Both the position numbers and the translations under genes were made by a program. A stretch of DNA of 8,294 nucleotides from a bacterium (GTDB taxonomy: Bacteria > RBG-13-66-14). Under the pieces are notes generated by a model, which ran no database searches, was not told where the DNA came from, and saw nothing but the letters and a program-made list of their open reading frames with translations. The stretch covers positions 1 through 8,294 of the forward strand of contig JAIOSI010000189.1 in NCBI GenBank assembly GCA_021107695.1, given 5' to 3'. Of this stretch, positions 1 through 4,920 are shown one piece after another. Every line of letters begins with the position of its first letter. Positions within the stretch are counted from its first letter, which is position 1.

Positions 1-10
1 ATCTCCAGTT

Positions 11-36
11 CTGTGGTGCAGCGCACTGCGCTGCCT
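11..36 (+). repeat. GC-rich palindromic element, copy 1
   Basis: GCAGCGCA (18-25) and TGCGCTGC (27-34) are perfect reverse complements around a single base, so the transcript would form a tight hairpin. The unit including the flanking CTGTGGT recurs in inverted orientation at 2741-2769. The match is 15 bases in a row, then one mismatch and one 3-base indel. The palindrome plus conserved flank resembles REP-type dispersed elements. There is no T-tract, so it is unlikely to be a plain terminator. Confidence 0.65.
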
Positions 37-84
37 AACCTTGTGATCGCCCCTTTTCAATTTCACCAATGTTACAGGCGCAGA

Positions 85-135
85 CTGACCCATTCCGATA
101 CACTTCGCCAGGTAAGGTGTATCAAAATGGGTCAG
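85..135. repeat. Large imperfect inverted repeat
   Basis: CTGACCCATT (85-94) pairs with AATGGGTCAG (126-135). Inside, GATACAC (97-103) pairs with GTGTATC (117-123). A 2x2 internal mismatch separates the two stems and a 13-base loop (104-116) closes the structure. No T-run follows, so it is not an obvious terminator. Two head-to-head terminal repeats of an insertion sequence, or a very small palindromic element, would look like this, but no transposase is present and the IS family cannot be named from the sequence. Confidence 0.6.
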
Positions 136-156
136 CAGTACAGGTAAGAATACCCC

Positions 157-184
157 TTGCATAGCGTCAGGAAACTGGTATAAT
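157..184 (+). promoter_or_regulatory. Extended -10 sigma70 promoter for the cyclase gene
   Basis: TTGCAT (157-162) is the -35 box and a perfect TATAAT (179-184) is the -10 box, 16 bases apart. TG at 176-177 gives an extended -10 (TGGTATAAT). Transcription would start near 191, leaving a leader of about 87 bases before the start codon at 278. The same extended -10 form recurs before the 1690 gene. Confidence 0.75.
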
Positions 185-277
185 GACAATTGACTTTGCC
201 TTCGGTCAGCCTCAGGTGGGGCGAGTAGCTTGCCAGTCGAACAACATCTATGCACAAAACTGTTTTTAAGGATGATT

Positions 278-1384
278 ATGTTCGAGAATACTGCAGTCTA
301 CGCTCAAATGCGCACCCAGGTGAATAAGCTTTTGGCAGATCATAGTCTCTCCACGACTCAGCTTGTTCAGGAGGTAGTCAACCTTCTGGGTCCAAATCTT
401 GATGTCAGTCGGGTCTGCTATAACGAGCTGCGCGAGCGGGTTTACGTTACGGTGGTCGAGTGGACCGACGGCAAGAACAAGCCAACGCTGGGACAGAAGG
501 TCTCAGCGCGAATCGGCAAAAACCTGGTAACCGAAGACTTTCAGATTCTTACAAATGATAGTGCCATTGAGCTGTTGCCCACCGGACTTCGGGTAATCGC
601 CAAGCCGGTCTTGGGAATCATGGGGGTTTTGCAGAGCGTTATCGCCATCGTTGCCATGCCGGTCTATATTGATGGTGAGCTGGAGGCGATATTCTCCTGC
701 GATATCTGTCGAGACCTGCGGGGCAAGACCGAATGGAGTGAGTACAAAAAGCGGTTTATGACCTCCACCGTCCACGCCTTGTCTAAAGAACTGGAACGCC
801 GTAAGGTGGCTCAGTCCGATTCCGACGGTCTGGAGGCCGCACTACTGGTGATGGATGTGGTGAAGTCCACCAAACTACTGCTTAGTGAAGGCGATGCTCA
901 ATTCAGCACTCATATTAAGGAGATGCACAAGCGATTCCTCGACCACTACACCGCCTCGGATCTGCTCTTCTTGAAGTGTACCGGCGATGGCTTCCTGGCG
1001 GTCTATGACGATGTCTCTTCGGCTTTGACCTCGGCTCGCTCGTTTTTGCAGGGCGGAATGTCGGTACGGCTTCCCCTGCGGATGGCTCTTCACTGGGGTA
1101 CGATCAAGTCCGGACCCGATGGTGACCCCCTCGGTACAGAGGTGCATCGCGTCTTCCGGATGGAGGGGCTTACCGAAGACGATCGGGTAGGTATCAAGCG
1201 ACTTAATAACCTGCCGACGGAAGACCGCATCCTCGCTACTCGCGATGCCATCAATCGCCTCGGCATCCAGGAGAAGGTCTTCTTCAAGCAGGTGGGACGA
1301 TTCGGTCTCAAAGGCTTTGCGCAACCCTGCGAGATATTCCTTGCCAACAAAGCCGACGTTACCGATAAAACTGCCCCGCATTAG
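278..1384 (+). CDS. GAF domain-class III adenylate/guanylate cyclase
   Basis: This is a predicted cytoplasmic signalling enzyme of 368 residues, probably converting ATP to cAMP in response to a ligand sensed by its GAF domain. Residues about 10-175 read as a GAF domain, with a Pro-x-Tyr-x-Asp-Gly-Glu segment and a closing helix ending in an LERR motif. Residues about 185-350 are a class III cyclase catalytic domain. The metal-binding aspartates are D193 (LLVMDVVKST) and D237 (KCTGDGF). K233 and D283 align with the adenine-recognition Lys/Asp pair, and R294 with the transition-state Arg. The usual Asn before that Arg is His here (EVHRVFR). I chose ATG 278 because AAGGA (268-272) lies five bases upstream; an ATG at 272 and an upstream start at 230 lack such a site. 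No membrane segment is seen. A strong promoter lies upstream and the gene appears monocistronic. Cyclase activity is likely, and ATP preference is inferred. Confidence 0.87.
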   Translation: MFENTAVYAQMRTQVNKLLADHSLSTTQLVQEVVNLLGPNLDVSRVCYNELRERVYVTVVEWTDGKNKPTLGQKVSARIGKNLVTEDFQILTNDSAIELLPTGLRVIAKPVLGIMGVLQSVIAIVAMPVYIDGELEAIFSCDICRDLRGKTEWSEYKKRFMTSTVHALSKELERRKVAQSDSDGLEAALLVMDVVKSTKLLLSEGDAQFSTHIKEMHKRFLDHYTASDLLFLKCTGDGFLAVYDDVSSALTSARSFLQGGMSVRLPLRMALHWGTIKSGPDGDPLGTEVHRVFRMEGLTEDDRVGIKRLNNLPTEDRILATRDAINRLGIQEKVFFKQVGRFGLKGFAQPCEIFLANKADVTDKTAPH

Positions 1385-1523
1385 CTGGCAATTCTCCAGG
1401 GACCTTTGTATCACTGGCTTTCTCAGGTGTTTAGAAGTTTTGCGCGTTACGGCAATTGCGTGATTTTGACATTAAGACAAGAAATTTCAACCCCTTACAG
1501 AGATGTAGATACGCTGCAAATTC

Positions 1524-1549
1524 ACAAGGTGGCTCAAGCCACCTTGTTT
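1524..1549 (+). terminator. Perfect 10-bp hairpin, possible terminator of the cyclase gene
   Basis: ACAAGGTGGC (1524-1533) and GCCACCTTGT (1538-1547) pair perfectly around the loop TCAA. The 3' side continues TTCATATAT, only a weak T-tract, and the structure lies 140 bases after the stop codon. It may be a factor-independent terminator or a dispersed palindrome. Confidence 0.45.
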
Positions 1550-1575
1550 CATATATAAGAGAGCTACATTCATTG

Positions 1576-1600
1576 AAGACGGGTTTATCGACCCGTCTTT
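1576..1600 (+). repeat. Perfect 9-bp hairpin upstream of the barrel gene
   Basis: AAGACGGGT (1576-1584) pairs perfectly with ACCCGTCTT (1591-1599) around the 6-base loop TTATCG. The downstream sequence (TTCCCGTTCC) is not a proper T-tract. The hairpin lies just upstream of the next promoter, so it could act as an insulator, a weak terminator or a dispersed palindrome. Confidence 0.5.
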
Positions 1601-1617
1601 CCCGTTCCTCTCGCAGC

Positions 1618-1645
1618 TTCACTCCGCTAAGGAATCTGCTATAAT
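1618..1645 (+). promoter_or_regulatory. Extended -10 promoter for the haem-barrel gene
   Basis: TTCACT (1618-1623) is a reasonable -35 box, 16 bases before a perfect TATAAT (1640-1645). TG at 1637-1638 makes an extended -10 (TGCTATAAT). Spacing and form match the cyclase promoter. Transcription from about 1652 leaves a leader of roughly 38 bases. Confidence 0.75.
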
Positions 1646-1689
1646 CAGGCAGCTTTCGTTGATTGCCCCTCTCACTCCGGAGTGTTTTT

Positions 1690-2742
1690 ATGAGCCGCCG
1701 AATCCTGCTCTGCCTGCTAACGCTGACCGTCGGCATGTTGCTGGCTGTTCCCCGCTATACCCTCTACGATAACGTCTCCTGCGCCGCCTGCCATGTTAAC
1801 CCCGAAGGCGGCGGAATGCGTACCAGCTACGCCAACTATCGCTTTGACCGCGAGGAGCCGCTGGAGATCGAGCTTGACCAGCATCTGCGCTTCGATGCCG
1901 AGGCACGCTTCTACGCCATGGGCAGCAAAGTGGAGAGTGAGGAGAAGGGTAACTTTACCTTCAGCGTGATGGACTACCGCCTGCGGCTAAATCCCCATTA
2001 CAAAGATCTGATTGACGCGGTGTTCTCGGTCAGCCGCTTCGGCTTTGACGAGGCCTCGTTGCGGGTTTGGCTGCCGGAAGACTTCTACGTCAAAGCTGGT
2101 ATCTTCCGCCCCGCCTTCGGCATGAACGAGGATGACCACGAACTTTCCACCAAAGATCCCTTCGGCTTTGACACCCTGACCTGGTTCGAGACCGGACTGG
2201 AGCTGGGCTGGTTCAATGGCGATACCCACGTCGCCCTGGGAGCCTACAACGGAGGCGAGGACTTTCTCGACATAACCCACGGTAAAGCGGTTAGTGCCTA
2301 CGCCAGCCAGCGTCTCGGTCCGGTCTATCTCGGCGGCAGCTATTGGTACGAGGAGGAAGAGGACATCGTCAGCGGACTCTTCGGCACCCGCTGGGCGGCG
2401 GACGGTTTCCTGATGGTTGACCTCCCCTGGAACCTCGGAATCCTCGGCGAGTTCCTCTTCCACGAGGAACGCAAAGCTGGCGTTTACGACTACATCGCCG
2501 ATTACGCCTACTGGATGGGGCTGGATGCCTGGATCGGTCCGGTGGAGCTATACGCTGGCTATGATGCGGTTACACGCACCTCTCAGGATGTAGGTCATGG
2601 GGAAGCTCTGAAGCATAAGTACGTAACCGGGCGGGTAATTTGGCATGCGATGTCCTTCCTCGACTTGGAGCTGGGAGTCAAGCGGGGACTCCACGATGAC
2701 CCGCGTAACCACTTCTGGTTCCAGCTCTGGAGCAGCTTCTAG
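1690..2742 (+). CDS. Putative haem-binding (CxxCH) outer-membrane beta-barrel protein
   Basis: This 350-residue exported protein probably combines one c-type haem site with an outer-membrane barrel. Residues 1-20 form a signal peptide (SRR, then a hydrophobic stretch) with no clear AxA cleavage site. CAACH at residues 31-35 is a covalent haem-attachment motif, followed by the sequence NPEGGGMR. The remainder (about 60-350) is rich in alternating aromatic and polar strands joined by Gly/Asp/Asn turns, with repeated patterns such as VKAGIFRPAFG and VALGAYNGGEDF. It ends in Phe (WFQLWSSF), as outer-membrane barrels commonly do. ATG 1690 was chosen because GGAG (1679-1682) lies seven bases upstream; the TTG at 1663 has no such site. 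The gene has its own extended -10 promoter. No multihaem cytochrome is nearby. A role in electron transfer across the outer membrane is inferred. It could instead be a porin whose CxxCH serves another purpose. Confidence 0.72.
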   Translation: MSRRILLCLLTLTVGMLLAVPRYTLYDNVSCAACHVNPEGGGMRTSYANYRFDREEPLEIELDQHLRFDAEARFYAMGSKVESEEKGNFTFSVMDYRLRLNPHYKDLIDAVFSVSRFGFDEASLRVWLPEDFYVKAGIFRPAFGMNEDDHELSTKDPFGFDTLTWFETGLELGWFNGDTHVALGAYNGGEDFLDITHGKAVSAYASQRLGPVYLGGSYWYEEEEDIVSGLFGTRWAADGFLMVDLPWNLGILGEFLFHEERKAGVYDYIADYAYWMGLDAWIGPVELYAGYDAVTRTSQDVGHGEALKHKYVTGRVIWHAMSFLDLELGVKRGLHDDPRNHFWFQLWSSF

Positions 2743-2769
2743 GCAGCAGCGCTGTGCGCTGCACCACAG
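2741..2769 (-). repeat. GC-rich palindromic element, copy 2 (inverted relative to 11-36)
   Basis: GCAGCGC (2746-2752) pairs perfectly with GCGCTGC (2756-2762) around the loop TGT. The reverse complement matches 11-36, differing by one substitution and three extra bases. The element overlaps the TAG stop codon of the preceding gene. No T-tract follows. Confidence 0.65.
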
Positions 2770-3000
2770 TACCGACCGACCGTCGGAAAACCACGGTGAT
2801 TGTCCGCTCTCACTGTTCGCTTACGGACAAAGTTGTTACAACATGTAGGGGCGAAGCTTGTCTTCGCCCCTTTATATATGCACTTGTAGGAAGAACTCGC
2901 CCCACAGACTGGGCAAGGAACCGCTCCTGAGTTCATTGCGTAAAGGTGGCATCGGCAGTTCTCATGCCGTCAGACTATACGCCAGCTATTCTGGAGCAAA
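2743..3000. other. Hairpin-rich intergenic region
   Basis: After the 2741-2769 element come an interrupted inverted repeat, TTGTCCG (2800-2806) with CGGACAA (2824-2830), then the perfect 2847-2871 hairpin. A third structure has the outer arms GAACTC (2893-2898) and GAGTTC (2929-2934). The region ends in GGAG (2993-2996) before the next gene. I see no convincing -35/-10 pair, so the promoter of the 3001 gene is unplaced. A Cys-rich minus-strand frame here is judged spurious. Confidence 0.6.
2847..2879 (+). terminator. Perfect 10-bp hairpin (AGGGGCGAAG palindrome), possible terminator
   Basis: AGGGGCGAAG (2847-2856) pairs perfectly with CTTCGCCCCT (2862-2871) around the loop CTTGT. TTTATATAT follows, a weak but usable U-rich tail, so this may terminate the barrel transcript. 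Palindromes of the form GTAGGGGCG...CGCCCC are also seen dispersed in many genomes. Positions 40-57 match its 3' half at 15 of 18 bases. Confidence 0.5.
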
Positions 3001-3420
3001 ATGACGAAACTAAAAAAACTAACAATAGGGCTGCTGTTCTTCACCACGGGAGCCATTGCAATCTACTGGTTGACCGTCTTCACCGATATCTCCGAAGTGG
3101 TCGAGAAGATTCCCGGCTATACCGACTGGTTCATGTCCTTCCCGCTGGCAGATGGGTGGATAGCCATCTGCGCCCTGCTGGCTGCTATCTATCTGATAAA
3201 AAGCAAATCCCAGGCGACACTCTTCGGTCTGCTGACCGGTTCCAGCCTGATTTTTCTGGGGCTGAGTGCTTTGATGTACGGCATCCACACCGGTCTCCTC
3301 TTCGAGCTGACCTGGGACGAGATTACGGAGATCATCATCAAACTCTACTGCCTGACCGTCGGCAGCTTTCTCATTCATCGCTTCTGGAGTTCACGAAAAG
3401 AGCTTGAAAAACCAGTGTAG
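3001..3420 (+). CDS. Small four-helix membrane protein, function unknown
   Basis: This 139-residue protein is predicted to be in the cytoplasmic membrane. Four hydrophobic segments are visible, at about residues 7-27, 49-66, 72-93 and 108-127. A loop with FPLADGWIA (47-55) precedes helix 2, and the C-terminal tail is basic (HRFWSSRKELEK). The even helix count places both ends on the same side; the basic tail and the basic KSKS loop suggest the cytoplasm. I see no catalytic motif, signal peptide or Cys pair. It resembles uncharacterised four-helix proteins sharing a P-L-A-D-x-W segment, but I cannot give a family name. ATG 3001 is supported by GGAG at 2993-2996, four bases upstream. It is followed by a bidirectional terminator and faces ruvC convergently, so it appears to be transcribed alone. 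Being a real gene is likely; its role is unknown. Confidence 0.75.
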   Translation: MTKLKKLTIGLLFFTTGAIAIYWLTVFTDISEVVEKIPGYTDWFMSFPLADGWIAICALLAAIYLIKSKSQATLFGLLTGSSLIFLGLSALMYGIHTGLLFELTWDEITEIIIKLYCLTVGSFLIHRFWSSRKELEKPV

Positions 3421-3444
3421 CCGAGAGCTTCCATTCGTAAAAAG

Positions 3445-3470
3445 GGCGACCTCTGAGAGGTCGCCTTCTT
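3445..3470. terminator. Bidirectional terminator between the 3001 gene and ruvC
   Basis: GGCGACCTC (3445-3453) pairs perfectly with GAGGTCGCC (3457-3465) around TGA. On the plus strand TTCTT follows. On the minus strand the complement of the AAAAAG run just left of it gives a CTTTTT tail. It sits 24 bases after the membrane protein's stop codon and about 75 bases beyond ruvC's, so it can serve both convergent genes. Confidence 0.8.
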
Positions 3471-3539
3471 CATTTCAATTTAGGCTGCTGGTGGCTTTAG
3501 CCGTGAACGTTGATGACCCGGCGCAGAGCCTTGATATCT

Positions 3540-4016
3540 TTAGCCTGAAAGTGCTGGTTGCTGCTGATGGCAGATTGCCGCCGCCAGGGCATCGGATGCG
3601 TCCAGCGGTTTAATCGGCCCGGCAATGCCCAGCAGTCGCTCCACCATAAAGCGCACCTGCTCCTTGGTGGAGCGACCTCGTCCGCAGACCGCGCGTTTGA
3701 TCTGCATGGGGGTGTACTCGAAGATAGGCAACTTCGCACGCCGGGCGGTGAGGATGACCACGCCACGGGCGTGTCCAAGTAAGAGAGCGGAGCGGGGATT
3801 GCGGGCGGTGAAGATTGTCTCGACAGAACAGACCGCCGGCGACCAGTTGTCGATTACGGCGGTTAGTTGAAGGTAGAGCCGCTCCAGACGGTCTGGAAGC
3901 GGCTCTGATGATTTTGTGGGAATATGACCGTAGGCAAGCCCCCGCAGGGTCTCACCAGCTTCGATGATGCCATAGCCGGTGCTGGTGAGCGATGGATCGA
4001 TCCCCAGGATACGCAT
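3540..4016 (-). CDS. ruvC: RuvC, Holliday junction resolvase
   Basis: RuvC (158 residues) is the dimeric endonuclease that cuts Holliday junctions symmetrically, with RuvAB, in recombinational repair. The acidic metal-binding residues are at family positions: D7 in MRILGIDPSLTSTGYG, E66 in CSVETIF, and D139 and D142 in KPLDASDALA. The conserved KRAVCGRGRSTKEQV segment (107-121) is also present. The length is at the short end for the family. The start ATG (4016-4014) shares one base with the TAA of yebC (sequence TAATG), which points to translational coupling; no strong ribosome binding site precedes it. No ruvA or ruvB follows, since the operon ends at the terminator near 3445-3465. After the stop, a different frame continues to 3497 with protein-like content (about KDIKALRRVINVHG), so an altered C-terminus is possible. 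Confidence 0.96.
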   Translation of the reverse strand: MRILGIDPSLTSTGYGIIEAGETLRGLAYGHIPTKSSEPLPDRLERLYLQLTAVIDNWSPAVCSVETIFTARNPRSALLLGHARGVVILTARRAKLPIFEYTPMQIKRAVCGRGRSTKEQVRFMVERLLGIAGPIKPLDASDALAAAICHQQQPALSG

Positions 4017-4753
4017 TAGCCCAGCTCGGCATCGTCGGGGATGTCGAAGTTGGTAAAGAACTTCTGGACATCTTCGTGGTCGTCCAGGGCATCTAGGATG
4101 GCAAGGATATTTTCACCATCGGCTTTCGAAAGACTCAACAGATTGTGGGGGATGTACGCCAGCGAGGATTCGATGATGTTGAAGCCGCCTTTCTCCAGTG
4201 CGTTCTGCACCGTGGCGTAGTCCGTCGCCTCGCTGAGAACCTCGAAGGCATCTTCCTCGGTAACGATGTCCAGTGCGCCCGCCTCCAGAACAACCTCCAT
4301 CAAGAGCTCTTCGTCGGTGGATTTGTCGACGATGAACAGCCCCCGTCGGTCGAAGGAGAAGAGAGCCGCGCCGGACTTCGCCATATGACCGCCATATTTC
4401 TCGAAGAGGAAGCGAATCTCCGGCGTGGTGCGATTGGCGTTATCGGTCAGGGTCTCGATGATGATCGCCACTCCGCCGACACCGTAGCCCTCGTAGAGGT
4501 GTTCTTCGTAGGTTACGCCAGGCAGCTCGCCAGTACCTCGCAGAATTGCCCGCTTGATGTTGTCCTTGGGCATGTTCTGGGCGTTGGCGTTCTGAACCGC
4601 CGTGCGCAGGCGCGGGTTAGCGTCTTCATCGCCGCCACCGTTACGAGCCGCCACGGTAATTTCTTTAATGAGTCGAGTGAATATCTTGCCGCGCTTGGCA
4701 TCGGCGGCACCCTTCTTGCGCTTAATCGTTGACCACTTGGAGTGTCCGGACAC
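4016..4753 (-). CDS. yebC: YebC/PmpR family protein
   Basis: This is a 245-residue member of the YebC/TACO1 family. These proteins were long annotated as transcriptional regulators, and members are now linked to relief of ribosome stalling at proline-rich sequences. Family hallmarks are visible: MSGHSKWSTIKRKKGAADAKR at the N-terminus, NPRLRTAVQNANAQNMPKDN (46-65) and GYGVGGVAIIIETLTDNANR (89-108). Length is typical. The start is GTG at 4753-4751, supported by GGAGG (4762-4758 on the minus strand) four bases upstream and by the canonical N-terminus. It is the first gene of a two-gene operon with ruvC, an arrangement common in bacteria, and its stop overlaps the ruvC start by one base. A good sigma70 promoter lies about 45 bases upstream. 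Nothing is unusual in the protein itself. Confidence 0.96.
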   Translation of the reverse strand: MSGHSKWSTIKRKKGAADAKRGKIFTRLIKEITVAARNGGGDEDANPRLRTAVQNANAQNMPKDNIKRAILRGTGELPGVTYEEHLYEGYGVGGVAIIIETLTDNANRTTPEIRFLFEKYGGHMAKSGAALFSFDRRGLFIVDKSTDEELLMEVVLEAGALDIVTEEDAFEVLSEATDYATVQNALEKGGFNIIESSLAYIPHNLLSLSKADGENILAILDALDDHEDVQKFFTNFDIPDDAELG

Positions 4754-4795
4754 ACTACCTCCGTCTAAATGAGTAATGATTCACCCGCCACGGTT

Positions 4796-4824
4796 AGTTT
4801 ATCCACAAGTTGGCGGGCTGTCAA
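4796..4824 (-). promoter_or_regulatory. Sigma70 promoter for yebC-ruvC
   Basis: On the minus strand, a perfect TTGACA (4824-4819) is followed after exactly 17 bases by TAAACT (4801-4796), a four-of-six match to the -10 consensus. Transcription would start near 4789, about 36 bases before the GTG start. The box lies in the divergent region shared with the lipoprotein gene at 4921. Confidence 0.72.
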
Positions 4825-4855
4825 CGGTTGCTGTTGAGATTCGGTTTATACCGGC

Positions 4856-4884
4856 TTTTCAAAGACTCCGAAATCTGGTACTGT
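4856..4884 (+). promoter_or_regulatory. Possible promoter for the 4921 lipoprotein gene
   Basis: TTTTCA (4856-4861) lies 17 bases before TACTGT (4879-4884), with TG at 4876-4877 forming an extended -10 (TGGTACTGT). The hexamers are weak matches, but the extended -10 form agrees with the stronger promoters at 157-184 and 1618-1645. Confidence 0.32.
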
Positions 4885-4920
4885 TGTTGCTGATGGATGA
4901 CTCTCAAATGAGGCAGGACA

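Larger units (their letters stand above)
1..277. other. Left intergenic region rich in inverted repeats
   Basis: No coding region is supportable here. In order it holds a GC-rich palindrome (11-36), a possible decayed half of a second palindromic element (40-57), a large imperfect inverted repeat (85-135), a strong extended -10 promoter (157-184) and a leader of about 87 bases for the cyclase gene. The leader can form a small hairpin, GGCGAG (220-225) with CTTGCC (229-234). I recognise no riboswitch class in it. Confidence 0.7.
1385..1689. other. Intergenic region with two perfect hairpins and a promoter
   Basis: This gap of 305 bases has no credible gene. Reading frames open here run through the hairpins and promoter and lack ribosome binding sites. 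Its first 140 bases show nothing recognisable apart from an isolated TTGACA (1466-1471) with no matching -10. Then come perfect hairpins at 1524-1547 and 1576-1599, an extended -10 promoter at 1618-1645, and the GGAG ribosome binding site of the next gene at 1679-1682. Confidence 0.7.

Noticed and set aside
230..277. Earlier start for the cyclase gene
   Set aside because: No ribosome binding site precedes 230, and the added residues are not GAF-like. ATG 278 has AAGGA at good spacing.
1466..1471. Perfect TTGACA suggesting another promoter
   Set aside because: No -10-like hexamer lies 15-19 bases downstream.
1663..1689. TTG start nine codons before the barrel gene start
   Set aside because: It lacks a ribosome binding site and would spoil the signal peptide; ATG 1690 has GGAG seven bases upstream.
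1431..1736. Minus-strand 101-residue frame
   Set aside because: It spans two hairpins, the extended -10 promoter and the start of the barrel gene, and has no ribosome binding site or recognisable domain.
2739..2936. Minus-strand 65-residue frame with CPVCG and other cysteines
   Set aside because: It runs through two hairpin elements and overlaps the end of the barrel gene. It has no ribosome binding site, and the Cys pattern is probably chance.
2946..3407. Plus-strand 153-residue frame overlapping the membrane protein
   Set aside because: It is rich in His, Arg and Ser as expected of an out-of-frame shadow. The 3001 frame has a ribosome binding site and clear membrane helices.
4145..4732. 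Long plus-strand frame opposite yebC
   Set aside because: It lies wholly antisense to a well-conserved gene and has no recognisable domain.
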